Source of the DNA: Arachidicoccus ginsenosidivorans
GTDB taxonomy: Bacteria > Bacteroidota > Bacteroidia > Chitinophagales > Chitinophagaceae
DNA: 64,000 nucleotides
Assembly: GCF_007971385.1 (NCBI RefSeq)
Contig: NZ_CP042434.1
Location: 2,976,001 to 3,040,000 of the forward strand
Direction: 5' to 3'
Part shown: piece by piece, positions 1-13,134 of the stretch
Numbering within the stretch: the first letter of the stretch is position 1
Layout: every line of letters starts with the position of its first letter
The notes under the pieces: model-generated
Databases searched by the model: none
What the model saw: the letters and a program-made list of their open reading frames with translations, nothing else
What the model was told of the DNA's origin: nothing
Translations under genes and position numbers: made by a program

Positions 1-556
1 GAATTAATTCCTTTGCATAATGATCAATGGTGGTGGAGATCGCTTCATGCACATTTTGTTTTTGAAGTACCTGGCTATATCCGACATTGAATTCCTGCCA
101 GGTGCCTCCTTTATTGGATACATTTTGTAACAAAGGTTCTAATCTGTCCATAGATCTGGCAAATTTGGCTTCTGCGGTTTGCCTGGCTTCAAATTCTTCC
201 CAGATGGCTTTAAATTCTTCTGCCTGTTTCTCTGGAAGTAGCCCGAATATTCTTGCGGCGGCAGTTCTTTCTTCTTCCGTATTATCATGATTCTTTGTCG
301 TATCAAATAGGAATGTGTCACCCGCATCTATTTCTACCAGATCATGAATGAGCAACATTTTAATTACTTTTAATATATCAATAGGCTCATTTGCGTGTTG
401 GGCCAATACTAGTGCCATAAGTGCTAAATGCCAGCTATGTTCGGCGTCATTTTCACGTCTGTCACTGTTGAAGAGTTTGGTTCTGCGCTCAATGTATTTA
501 ATCTTATCAATTTCTTTGATGAACGCTATTTGTTGCAATAAATCCTTTGGATACAT
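1..556 (-). CDS. HD-domain hydrolase (YfbR-like), 3' end outside window
   Basis: Reading leftwards from ATG at 556-554 (protein begins MYPKDLLQQIAFIKEID), the frame stays open to the window edge for 185 codons. HD-superfamily metal ligands are visible in order: DAEHSWHLALMAL (first His), IHDLVEIDAGDT (the HD pair) and RSMDRLEPLLQN (distal Asp). This pattern matches the HD family of small 5'-deoxynucleotidase/YfbR-like phosphohydrolases, usually about 190-200 residues, so only a few codons are missing. The substrate (a nucleoside monophosphate or similar) is inferred from the family. The region upstream of the start (557-871) has no other gene, so it is transcribed away from the glycosidase gene. 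Family assignment is firm; exact function is not. Confidence 0.85.
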   Translation of the reverse strand, partial: MYPKDLLQQIAFIKEIDKIKYIERRTKLFNSDRRENDAEHSWHLALMALVLAQHANEPIDILKVIKMLLIHDLVEIDAGDTFLFDTTKNHDNTEEERTAAARIFGLLPEKQAEEFKAIWEEFEARQTAEAKFARSMDRLEPLLQNVSNKGGTWQEFNVGYSQVLQKQNVHEAISTTIDHYAKELI

Positions 557-871
557 CCTCAGTGGGGTTTAGGTAGAAAAAATTACAAAAGTCTGGCAAA
601 GGTAGTCATTCGGAGAAATTAAAATAGTTGGAAATGCTCCGCGTCTGTCCTTTGTCTGTCCTTTGTAAGCGTATAGGCAAATATTTGGAGCAAATACAAT
701 TAAGGCAATCGTTTGTGTATAAGAGTTATATGTATTTTGAGTAATTTGGAGTGTTTTTGGCTATTTTTATTATATGTATTACATATTATACGAATTACTC
801 TTTCCAAAATTTAAATTGTTGTAATGCAGGTATTACAAACGATCAAATAGAAAATAACAAAATTATAGTAT
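557..871. other. Intergenic region between divergent genes
   Basis: 315 bases with no gene between the HD hydrolase (minus) and the DUF6067 protein (plus). It is AT-rich and must hold both promoters. The only repeat seen is a tandem duplication of an 11-mer, CTGTCCTTTGT, at 645-655 and 656-666. Confidence 0.6.
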
Positions 872-3871
872 ATGAATATTTGGGTGAAACTTCCTTCCTT
901 TTGTGTTACTTCAGTCGCTTTATTGATTGGGTGCCTCGCGGGGTTAATAGGAACGGTTCAGGGGCAAACACCTCAGTTTGAGGTTGCCGGGCAGCTGTGG
1001 CAAGATAGTTTGGGGAATCACCGCCTGGCCGTAGATGTCCCTTTCACATCTCATGCTGTTGAAGTCAAAGTTGATTGGCGCAGACGCGATAAAGATGCGG
1101 CAAATAAGGTCGTGATAATTACAGACAGTACAGGAAAACAAATAAATAATATCAAAATAAACCACCTGGACAGAGAAACAGGGGACTTTGTGTTTGACCC
1201 GGTTAGTGGCAGTGGTATTTATTATGTTTATTATATGCCTTGGTCCGGTCATAAGTGGGAAGGGGGCTTCCAGGGTGATTATCTGCATCACCAGCCAAAG
1301 GCTGATGATGCATGGCTTAAAAAGCTTGCTGGGTTAACAGCTAAGAGGCGTTTGCCGCTTGCGCACAATGTTGTCATCCAGGCTAGGACAGCATTTGATA
1401 GTTTTTATCCCATGGAAATTGTCGCAAAGAAAAGGGAAGTTGAAGCACTTGTTGCAAAATATAAGGATCCGTTTTTACTCTTTTTTGAGGACCGAAAACA
1501 TCCGATAAAGATGTTTGATGATCTGCCCTTAAGGTGGATCCAAAAAGGTCCAGCAAGAGCGGGGAACAATCATTTCTCGGTAGAGGCCGACAGAAATGAA
1601 TATTATGTATTTCAGATTGGTGTTTTTGCTAGCACGGATAGTCTTTCAGATATTCAGGTTTCCTATAAAAATGCCCCTTTTAAAATAACTTGTTTTAATA
1701 CGCAGGGAGTAGATAGTAAAGGAAAAGATTTTGTCAAAAAAGTACATGTACCCAAAGGCCATGTACAACCCTTGTGGTTGGGTGTGGATATACCTAAAGA
1801 AGCGCATCCTGGAAAATATACTTTCACAGTGGAGGTCAAGGATGCAGCTGGAGCTGCCCGGTTTGTCAATGTGCAATTAAATGTTCGGGGCAAACTGCTT
1901 GCTGACCGAGGAGATAAGGATCTTTGGCGGCTTTCCAGGCTTAGGTGGTTGAATTCTCGCCTTGGTATTGATGATCACAATACGGCTGAAAGCCGTCCAT
2001 TATTGGTCGATAAAAGCACTGCGACCATAAAAGCAGGTACTGGCACTGTTCAGCTCAATGCTTTAGGGTTGCCTAAAGATATCATTATCGGCGGGGAAAA
2101 CTTGCTTTCGGGTCCTATTGATCTGTCCATGCAAGGAATAGAAAAGCAGGGCAAGCTAGTAGTTGTGCCCGGCCAGAAACTTCATTTTACTCACCAGGCT
2201 TCCGGTAAAGTCGCATGGGAGACTGCTTATGAAAACAGCGGCTTTGGGGTAAGTTATCAGGGACAAATGGAATCCGACGGTTATCTAGGCTATAAAGTGA
2301 TTATCAGGGCAAGAAAAGATGCTGCAATGGATGATATCAGTTTACAAATTCCAGTAAATAAGCAGTTGGCAACCTATTTTATGGGTATGGGAAGCGGAAA
2401 GCCTTTTGGTATGAATGGAGGTTACACGCCTTTCTCATATGATTGGAAGTGGCGTGGACCTCAAAATTCCTTTTGGTTGGGACCTATAACGCAGGTATTT
2501 ATTGTAAGTTTTTGGGAGCTACTTATAATGGCCCCATGCTGAACTTATATCATCCTGCACCGCCGCCTAGTTGGTATAATAACAATAATGGTGGTTTTAA
2601 AATCAGGACTTACAATAACCTGGTAAGTACCTCCACCTATACGGGTAAAGAATTATTTAAAAAGGACAGCGTTTTGACCCTTGAATTCTCACTACTGCTT
2701 ACTCCGGTGCAAAAATTAAATACATCTGCTCAGTTTGCCAACAGATATTATCAAAATTACGGCAATCCATTTCCTGGACAAAAAGATATTGAAGCAGGTG
2801 TAAATGTTATTAATGTACACCACGCCAACCGGATTAATCCTTATATAAATTATCCATTTGTTATGGTGGATAGCATGCGGGCTTTTGTCGACCATTTCCA
2901 TAAATTGGGCATTAAAACCAAGATTTATTATACGATCCGTGAACTCTCTAACCAATGCGCAGAAATATGGGCACTCAGAAGTTTGGGGACGGAGATCTTC
3001 AGCGATGGATCTGGTGGAGGTTATCCATGGTTAAGGGAGCATTTAGTAAGCCATTATGATGTACAATGGTTTACACCGATTGACGGGTATGAAGCCTGCG
3101 ATGCGGCTATTAAAACCAGTGGTGATTCCAGGTGGTATAACTATTATGTGGAGGGACTTCGCTGGCTTGTTAAAAATGTAGGCATTGATGGACTTTATTT
3201 GGATGATGTTGCCTATGACAGGGATATGCTGAAAAGAATGCGCAAAGTCATGGATATGGTCAAACCGGGTTGCATGATTGATCTGCATTCTAATACCGAT
3301 TTTTCAAAAGGCCCGGCAACGCAGTATACGGAGTTTTTCCCTTATATCAATAAGTTATGGTTCGGAGAGAATTTTCATTATGAAAAAATGCAGCCTGATA
3401 ACTGGTTGGTGGAAACCTCAGGCATCCCTTTTGGGTTAATGGGAGATATGCTTTTTAGTGGTGGGAATCCCTGGCGGGCATGGTATATGGGATGACCAAC
3501 CGGGACGGTTGTCCAACAGATGGAAAACTTTGTAATCCCAAACCTATTTGGGAGGAACTGGATCATTTTGGGATCAAAAATGCATCGATGTATGGGTATT
3601 GGGAAAAAATCCTGCCGTTACGACGGATAATGACAAAGTGCTGGCTACAGCTTATAGAAATGGGCATAAATTATTAATCGCACTCGCCAGCTGGGACACA
3701 GCGGCAACAACTGTACATTTAAAGCTAAACTGGGAAAAATTGGGGATTTCAGCAGAACAAATCAGTTTTGTAGCCCGTGATATTAAGGATTTTCAGCCAG
3801 GCAAAGCATTTAAGGGTACCGGTGCAATTGAAGTGAAACCAGGTAAGGGGTGGTTACTGGAAGTGCAGTAA
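872..3871 (+). CDS. DUF6067-type glycoside hydrolase-like secreted protein (three apparent frameshifts)
   Basis: A signal peptide (hydrophobic stretch ending near GTVQGQ) is followed by a beta-rich N-terminal part and a barrel-like C-terminal part with the segments GIKTKIYYTIRELS and GIDGLYLDDVAYDRD, typical of DUF6067 / GH123-like putative glycosidases. The frame breaks at 2479-2481 (GGG), 3476-3478 (GGG) and 3604-3609 (A6). One extra base at each restores continuous homology (FWLGTYNAG, NPWRGMVYGMTNR, YWEKNPAVTTDN) and gives 1001 codons including stop. All three are homopolymer shortfalls, so sequencing error is likelier than decay. The sulfatase 29 bp downstream suggests joint action on a sulfated glycan outside the cytoplasm. 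Sugar specificity cannot be read. Start: ATG 872, the only one that includes the signal peptide. Confidence 0.8.
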
Positions 3872-3900
3872 GGATGTATCTTTTATAATTGTAAAACAAA

Positions 3901-5518
3901 ATGAACTATATTATAATATTAAACTGGCCAAAAATGTATAACAGAAATTTTAGGTGTGTGGTAGGCTGCACTTTAATGATTATGCTGACGTTAAACGTAC
4001 AGGCACAGCGGGTCATCGAGTCCTCCGATCAAAACTCAAAGCAAAAAATTGAAATAAAGCCTTCCCGGCCGAATATTATCTTTTTTTGGTGGATGACATG
4101 GGGTGGGAAGATACATCGGTTCCGTTCTGGGACAGTACTACTGCCCAGAATGGAAAGTTCCGGACACCCAATATGGCTGCGTTTGCGGCCACCGCTGAAA
4201 AATTCACCAATGCCTATGCCAATTCAATATGTACCCCATCCAGAGTGAGTCTGATGACTGGGATGTCAGCCGGGCGACATAGGGTAACCAATTGGACCAT
4301 GTTTAAGGATAAAGCGGTAGACGCAAAGGATTCCCTGTTGAAAGCACCGGATTGGAATGTCAATGGCCTGAGCCCGGTACCCGGGGATAGCCGTAGTGTT
4401 TATGCTACACCGTTACCTGAGATTCTTCGCCAAAACGGTTATTATACCATTCACTGCGGGAAGGCGCATTTTGGTGCATATCAGACTCCGGGTGCCGATC
4501 CCTTGAATATTGGATTTGTAAAAAATATTGGAGGCAGTGCCGCCGGGAATCCGGCTTCCTATCTGGCGGAGGCTGATTTTGGGTATGACCCGGATCATTT
4601 TAATGTAAGGGCTGATATTCCTAATATGCAACAATATTGGGGAACGCCTACGTTTCTAACAGAGGATCTGACGATTGAAGCCAAAAAAGCGATGGATACC
4701 GCATTAGCACTACAAAAGTCATTTTTTTTGTATATGGCACATTATGCGGTGCATTTACCCTACAACGCAGATAAACGTTTTGTGCAGAAATATTTAGATG
4801 CGGGCTATACAAAGCCTGAGGCTGCATACTTAGCATTAGTTGAGGGCATGGATAAAAGCCTGGGCGACTTATTGGACTATCTTAAAGAAAAAGGCCTGGA
4901 TCAAAATACCATTGTCGTTTTTATGTCTGATAATGGGGGATTCTCCCATGCGCCAAGGCAAGGTGCTGATAATACCCAGAATTATCCCCTGCGCAATGGA
5001 AAGGGATCGCTATATGAAGGCGGCATCAGAGAACCCATGATGATCAAATGGCCCGGCGTGACCCTAGCAAACAGCGTCTCTGATCAGCCAGTTATTATAC
5101 AGGATTTTTATCCTACTATATTATCAATGGCAGGCATAAAAAATTACCGTACTGTACAAAAAATAGACGGACAAAGCATGATGCCCTATCTTAAAAACCC
5201 TAAAAAAGTCAATAATCAAAGGGAATTGGTTTGGAATTTTCCCAACGGCTGGGTGGGGGAGCTCAAAGCCAGGATTGTTCCTGGACTTGTGCCATTCGTA
5301 AAGGAAACTGGAAGCTGATTTATTTTGAGAAATATGCTCGTTTGGAGCTCTATAATCTAAAAGAAGATATAAAAGAACAGCATGATCTGGCAAGCGCAAG
5401 ACCCAAATTGACTCGCAAGCTTGCAAAATTACTGACCAAACAATTAAAACGGCAGCAGGCACAAATGGCCATCATCAAAAGCTCAGGCGAGCCAGTCCTT
5501 TATCCTGATGACTTATAG
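3901..5518 (+). CDS. Type I (formylglycine) sulfatase, two apparent frameshifts
   Basis: Arylsulfatase-family protein with a signal peptide (hydrophobic run ending VQAQ). The reading frame shifts at T-run 4081-4087, right at the first metal-binding motif (NIIFFLVDDMGWED when one T is restored), and at G-run 5255-5259 (restoring GWVGGAQSQ...IRKGNWKL). With both restored the protein has 540 codons including stop. The sulfatase signature CTPSR followed by LMTGMSAGRH is intact, so the Cys would be converted to formylglycine by an anaerobic-type or FGE maturase not in this window. A C-terminal IRKGNWKLIYF...ELYNLKEDIKEQ block is also typical of family S1. It hydrolyses sulfate esters, probably on a polysaccharide. 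ATG 3934 is an alternative start that also keeps the signal peptide. Likely co-transcribed with the upstream glycosidase-like gene. Confidence 0.85.
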
Positions 5519-6596
5519 GAGCATAATTATTTTTGGTTATTAACGGACGTAAAAAAACTGGGGCCTTCTTTTTATCATTGTAATGGTAAAAAGAAGGCCC
5601 CAGTTTTTTTAGAAGACAGAATCCTTTTATTTATTTGATGATACGGCCTTCGATACCATCGAAATAATATTAACAAATAGCGCCCTGATTGCAAAGATAA
5701 CGTAAATAATAGGGCTGCAATTAAAGACTGCGACCTTAAATTCCACTGAGTAGTAGGATTGTGGACTGGCTGCTCCATAAGATAATTGCATTTTCTTTGC
5801 TCTTTATTGTGAGAAGAGATGATGGTTTTATACTTTTTAAAATGTATTAACTAAAATTGATTAAATTAATCATTATTTTTTGTAATACATAAAAGCTGCC
5901 TGAACAACCCCAAAATTAGGTGGCCATTGGGAATCTTAAAATGCCACTGCTTAATTAATATAAAAAAAATGAAATTTATGGTTTGAAACTGTTGTTTTAT
6001 TTTTTGTAGTCAAATAGCTACTAGGATTTGTAGAATTGATATGTATTTTTGCGCCACAATTTTTGATATAGATATTTTTGTAAATTTCAAATATTACAGA
6101 TATATAATTTATACTAGGCAATAATAACTATTGAATTAAGGAATTTATTTTGACAGGAAGCCTTACAAAATGTTTTAAGAGAATTGGTTTAAATAATATG
6201 AGTAAAAATAGGACAATCTGATAGTTTATTAAATAATTTAAAACGATACGGCCGGAAAGTAATTGGCTTTCCCAATCCAAAACTTTAATTGGTGCGTCTG
6301 GCCGGAAATTCCTTAAGTGATAATATTGAATGCAGGAGTAAGGAGCCCCTTAGTCCTAAGGGATCGTTTTATTTATTTAAAGGGAAAATGAATTATTTAA
6401 ATACTTAAATATGAAGATAGAAGCCTTAATCTGCTTTTATCAACCCTATTTTATTGACCTGGCAAACCATAATATATCGTTATGCAGGAATATTGAAAAG
6501 ATATCATTTGGGAATAATCTTAAAGAAGTTTATAAAAGCTAACCAACTATAAATATTGAATCGAAAGGTCATTTTTTTAATTTTTAAAACAAATAC
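5519..6596. other. Long AT-rich intergenic region
   Basis: 1.08 kb without a convincing gene. Besides the terminator at 5551-5610 it holds a small hairpin at 6347-6362 (CCCTTA/TAAGGG, 4-nt loop) followed by a T-rich stretch, and two copies of GGCCGGAAA exactly 50 bp apart (6250 and 6300). The rest is very AT-rich and probably carries the promoter and a long leader of the T9SS gene starting at 6597. The 67-codon minus-strand ORF here runs through the terminator and is not credible. Confidence 0.6.
5551..5610. terminator. Bidirectional intrinsic terminator
   Basis: Near-perfect inverted repeat: arms at 5551-5574 and 5587-5610, core ACTGGGGCCTTCTTTTTA, with A-run before and T-run after. It would stop transcription from the sulfatase operon and from any opposite transcript. 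Confidence 0.9.
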
Positions 6597-8627
6597 ATGA
6601 AAAGAGAATTTTACACATGTCATGAACAGGCAAGCGGTGATGTTAAAAGCCGCGGCTTTGTATCAACAAAAACCTTTATAAAAAGCGCCTCGTTTTTAAT
6701 GGCTTTTGCGCTACTCGGAACTGTGGCATTTGCACAGACGCCGAGTGCGGCCAATGACGCGGCTACCACCGGAAAGAATATGCCGGTGACCATCAAAGTG
6801 CTGGCCAATGACGCTGGCTATGTTGCAAACAAAACCACTATTGAGGCGAATCCAAGCCATGGTACCGCCGAAATCAATCCAAACACGGGCATTATCAACT
6901 ATTGGCCGGCAGCTGATTACACTGGTAATGATCAGTTAACTTATCGCATTAGTAATAAAAGAGGGAATACGGCTACTGCCCAAGTATCCATTACGATTAA
7001 TGACGAAGTGTGCTCAACCCCCATCAACGGGAATGATTTTTCCTGGACTGATCAGACTAGCTCTGAGACGGTGATTACAAAGGCTATGACCCAACCAGCG
7101 ACCTCTAATGGTTTTGTGTTTGATATTTACAAGCTAGACAACTCCTTTAACATGAAAATTAACGGAATAGATTTAGCTTCCCAGGAAATCCAGTTCCAAA
7201 GTGATGGTACTAGTGGGGTCAATATTCAATATCAGGATGGAGAAGACTTTGAGAATGGCAGGAGCATTTGGGAGTTAGAAGGCGATGAAGCACATCCGAC
7301 TGTGCGCGTGCAGATACTGCCAGACGGGTCCATTAAAATGTTTGTCGTAAAAAGCTCAGGAGGTGAGCTCTATCCTGTAGAATTAATGGCTGGAGCGCAA
7401 TTTAATGCTATTCCATGGCATCCAGATGCCGAGAATAAAATTACGGTCACTCAGGAAGTATCTGGACCGACTGTTATGGAAGGTAAAGGATATGGGCTCA
7501 ATGCAATTGATAATCCTGTGATTAGCCTGAATACGGAGGGTGGACAAGCTGCTACTGAAGCCCCAACAACCTGCGGTGGTAATGGTATAATTCACCTAAA
7601 TATTACCGGTGTGGATGACGGGGTGTATGATCTGGCTTATCAGGGAGGCACCTTGCAAAATGTTCAGATTACTGCAGGGAAGGCTGATGTCAGTGCTGCT
7701 GCCGGTGTTTATAATAATATCACGATCGGTAACGGTAATTGTCAATCAGCAGATGGTGTGAACGCCGAAATTTATGCTTTTCCTTGCACGGTTGATGACG
7801 TTGCAAATGTTGAAAGAGGTACTGTAACCGGCAATGTCCTGGATAATGACGGCAATGATAATGCAGCAGGCTTTGTCGTAACTGAGGTGACTATCGGTGG
7901 TCAGCAGTACCCCGTTGACGCTACTAATGGTTCGGATATCGAGCTGCCAGGCAAAGGTAATTTACATGTTAATCCAGATGGTAGTTTTACTTTTGAACCT
8001 GATGGAAGTTTTTCTGGTCCTTTAGATGAAATTACTTATACAGTTGATAACGGACACGGTACGACCAATACCGGAAAACTTCAAATTAGTATTAATTCCA
8101 CTTTGCCAGTATCTGGTGTGCAGGATTTTAATGTGGTAAGAAAAGGGCAAACAGCTATTTTGAGTTGGTCTACTTTTACTGAATCGCAGAATAAAGGTTT
8201 TAGAGCTGAAAGAAGTACAGACGGTAAATCCTGGAAAGCAATTGGGTTTAAAAACAGTTTAGGCAATGCGGGTAATAGCACTAGCCAGCTTAATTACACG
8301 CTGGTGGATGCTGATCCTCTGCAACAAACTGCCTACTACCGGTTGGTACAGGTTGATTTGAGTGGCAGAGAAAATGTCCTTTCAGTTGTTAAAAGCTTAA
8401 ATGGCATTTTAAATAGCCTCCGCGTTTATCCTAATCCAGCAGGAGACCATATCACCATCATGAATCCAGCTAGTATCATATATATTTATGATGTAAGTGG
8501 TAGAAATGTAATGACCCAAGGGGTACAACCAGGCGTTAAGAGCGTAAATCTTAATGTCCAGGGATTAGCGCAAGGCATCTATTTTGTCAAATCAGGCAGT
8601 CAGCGTATTAAATTAATTAAAAAATAA
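6597..8627 (+). CDS. T9SS type A sorting-domain protein with Ig/cadherin-like modules
   Basis: 676 residues. A long n-region precedes a signal peptide (SASFLMAFALLGTVAFAQ). Next comes an Ig-like tandem module (about 50-135; pattern NDAATTGKNMPVTIKVLANDAG...YWPAADYTGNDQLTYRIS), an unrecognised middle region (about 140-390), a second Ig/VCBS-like module (about 395-500; GNVLDNDGNDNA...FTFEPDGSFSGPLDEITYTV), a fibronectin-III-like module (about 505-600) and a type A Por-secretion sorting tail (VYPNPAGDHITI...GIYFVKSGSQRIKLIKK). It is therefore exported by Sec, moved through the outer membrane by the type IX system and anchored or released at the surface. An adhesive or matrix role is inferred from the modules. 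A strong terminator follows at 8694. No operon partner. Confidence 0.85.
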   Translation: MKREFYTCHEQASGDVKSRGFVSTKTFIKSASFLMAFALLGTVAFAQTPSAANDAATTGKNMPVTIKVLANDAGYVANKTTIEANPSHGTAEINPNTGIINYWPAADYTGNDQLTYRISNKRGNTATAQVSITINDEVCSTPINGNDFSWTDQTSSETVITKAMTQPATSNGFVFDIYKLDNSFNMKINGIDLASQEIQFQSDGTSGVNIQYQDGEDFENGRSIWELEGDEAHPTVRVQILPDGSIKMFVVKSSGGELYPVELMAGAQFNAIPWHPDAENKITVTQEVSGPTVMEGKGYGLNAIDNPVISLNTEGGQAATEAPTTCGGNGIIHLNITGVDDGVYDLAYQGGTLQNVQITAGKADVSAAAGVYNNITIGNGNCQSADGVNAEIYAFPCTVDDVANVERGTVTGNVLDNDGNDNAAGFVVTEVTIGGQQYPVDATNGSDIELPGKGNLHVNPDGSFTFEPDGSFSGPLDEITYTVDNGHGTTNTGKLQISINSTLPVSGVQDFNVVRKGQTAILSWSTFTESQNKGFRAERSTDGKSWKAIGFKNSLGNAGNSTSQLNYTLVDADPLQQTAYYRLVQVDLSGRENVLSVVKSLNGILNSLRVYPNPAGDHITIMNPASIIYIYDVSGRNVMTQGVQPGVKSVNLNVQGLAQGIYFVKSGSQRIKLIKK

Positions 8628-8693
8628 CATGCTTTTATTGCTAGATAATGACTAGCATGGATAGATTAGATTCGTTTTAATGAACAATTAAAT

Positions 8694-8722
8694 GGCGGTA
8701 TTGAAAAATACCGCCTTTTTTT
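8694..8722 (+). terminator. Intrinsic terminator of the T9SS gene
   Basis: Perfect 9-bp stem GGCGGTATT/AATACCGCC with a GAAA loop and seven T residues, 67 bp after the stop codon. Confidence 0.95.
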
Positions 8723-9547
8723 GTGCCAAGAAGATTGTGTTTTTTATTTAATGATGTATCGTATCCGCTGCCTATATGATGAAGTTTGCCCTCTGCTATT
8801 TTTAGTGAAATACTCTCCGTCATCCCCTTAAATTGATGTGCTGCCTTGTCTTTATTTACATAATTGTTATGCGAATACAGCTTTGTTTCAGTTGCTCGAA
8901 AGTGAACAAAAAATGAGAATCTTGACAGATATATAAAGTTGTAATATTTATCTGTTTGTGTCGTAAATATACTACATAGCCTGCGGTTTTTATTAATTAC
9001 CTTTGCGCATGTTAACGGGTCAAACATGTTTGGCTGGTGGTCGTTATTCGTGTGAGATGGCATTTTGAGGGTATTGATTTATTTTTTGGAAGGTGGATTT
9101 AGTAGAGTAACAGACCGGTCAATGACACTTGAAAAGGCTTACATCTACGAACGAACGTATGTTATGAAAGAACTTAAATTTGCTTATTGCGACAAAGATA
9201 TCTTTAAATTAAAAGGGAAGGAGGAGACGCTTCTGCCTGAAAGATAGTAATACTCAGCCTGCTGATTCAGCTATGCAAAAGAATTTGTGCAATTTCAAAA
9301 ACAGCATATTCTATTATCCCTTTAAAATTACCAACAAGAAATTATTTTGAGGGTCAATGTTTAAATACATTTGAATATTACAGGATATTGCTTTTTTGTC
9401 AAGTTTAGCTCCCCACTAAATTCTGGTCGGCTTATTTTAGGTCGCTTTATTGCGTCCATATGAAGTGAACTGAGCAGACCAAGGTTTGTGGTTGGTTGAG
9501 GCATTATATGTAAATTATATTTGATTATCCTTTATTCCCTTATTAGT
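8723..9547. other. Intergenic region without a supported gene
   Basis: About 825 bases. Two ORFs of 128 (minus) and 60 (plus) codons occur but show no recognisable family or start context, and the longer one reads through the terminator at 8694. The right end holds the promoter candidate at 9496-9523. Confidence 0.5.
9496..9523 (+). promoter_or_regulatory. Bacteroidota-type promoter candidate
   Basis: TTG at 9496-9498 and TATATTTG at 9516-9523 fit the Bacteroidota TTG / TAnnTTTG consensus, here with a 17-bp spacing. It lies 24 bp before the preferred start of the response regulator. Confidence 0.45.
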
Positions 9548-10287
9548 ATGTCCATTTCCATTCTAATTGCATCGAAAGATTTTCCCTCTCTTTATGGATT
9601 AGAATTCTTAACAAGGCAGGTGCTGGGAGAAGATATCCTAATCGGTTTTGCTGAATCCCTAAAAAAAGCCTATGATAAACTCAAAAACCAAAAATATGAT
9701 TTGGTCATCAGCAGCACCAATATGAATGGAATAAACACATTCAAATTAATCAAAGAGGCTTTAGCCGTAAATAAATCCATCAGGATTTTAGCTATTGGGC
9801 CAGGCGCGCCGGAAATATTGGCTCCGAGGTATTTAGATATTGGCGCCTATGGTTACATTTGTGCTTTTGAGATGGTGGATCGCTTTAAGGAAGCGCTTTT
9901 GCATATTATAGACGGTAAACGCTATTTTAGAGGCGAAAACGATTTTTTGGAAATGAATGTTGAGTGTGATAATGGACAAAAGACCAATCCATTTTCTTTA
10001 TTATCAAAAGAGAATTTGACGTAATGAATAATTTGTTACGAGGAAAATATATTAAAGAAATCGCTGGTGAATTATCCTTAAGTATTTCTTCGGTGAGCAC
10101 CTATAAGGTGCGGGTCTTAAACAAATTGAAATTGAATAATATTTTGGAATTATCGATGCTTGCCAAAGAATATAATCTAGTTATTCCAAAAATGAAGAAC
10201 TATAATCTTATTGTTTATATCCCAGCTTTGAAATTACCTTGGATATTCTGGATGGCTTTTTCCCAAAAAGGACTTGGCGTTAAGTGA
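9548..10287 (+). CDS. LuxR-family response-regulator-like protein with degenerate receiver (apparent frameshift)
   Basis: The N-terminal part (MSISILIASKDFPSLYGLEF...) has the receiver fold pattern, but the segment that normally carries the phosphoryl-accepting Asp reads LVISSTNMNG, with Ser in its place. The protein is therefore unlikely to be phosphorylated in the usual way. The frame breaks in A-run 10006-10009; one more A joins LLSKREFDVMNNLL to the LuxR helix-turn-helix (YIKEIAGELSLSISSVSTYKVRVLNKL). Reconstructed length is 247 codons including stop. The tail after the HTH is longer than usual, so a further small error near the 3' end is possible. ATG 9548 is preferred over 9521 because it begins directly with the receiver beta-strand. 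No sensor kinase is adjacent. Confidence 0.75.
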
Positions 10288-10334
10288 ACTTGAATTTTAG
10301 GATTAATTAGAATCTTTTGGCAGTTTCTAGACAT

Positions 10335-10365
10335 AATAAAGGGTAGAAAAATTCTACCCTTTATT
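10335..10365. terminator. Bidirectional terminator between convergent genes
   Basis: Perfect 14-bp stem AATAAAGGGTAGAA/TTCTACCCTTTATT with a 3-nt loop, located between the ends of the response regulator gene (plus) and katG (minus). Confidence 0.75.
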
Positions 10366-10490
10366 AGTGGCCTCTTTTTTAGCAATTTAAAAACGCAAGA
10401 AGAATAAATGATAAAGCGTCGCAACCTTGGTTCGGTTAGTGCGTCCTTTTCCTTTCTAAATCCTGCTGAAAATAATCGTTGCTGTCAGGC

Positions 10491-12917
<2,427 letters not shown>

Positions 12918-13134
12918 CTATAGTACTTAGGAACTAAAAATGACGATCATTTTAAGTAGTAGCTAACGAAAATGGGAATTTAAAAATAACAGCATTCCTT
13001 GTTTTTTTGTTTGAATATCATATATTTACGTAGCGTTTTACTTTATTTTGGTTTATCTCTGGTCCTAAAGGACAACTTTTACTACTGAGGTTTTATCTAA
13101 TTAAGTCCGTTGGGCGATTAAAATTTATACAGGT

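Noticed and set aside
5575..5778. 67-codon minus-strand ORF
   Set aside because: Its end runs through the bidirectional terminator at 5551-5610; no homology seen.
8677..9063. 128-codon minus-strand ORF
   Set aside because: It reads through the strong terminator at 8694-8722, has low-complexity composition and matches no family.
9065..9247. 60-codon plus-strand ORF
   Set aside because: No family, no operon context and no start signal; probably chance.
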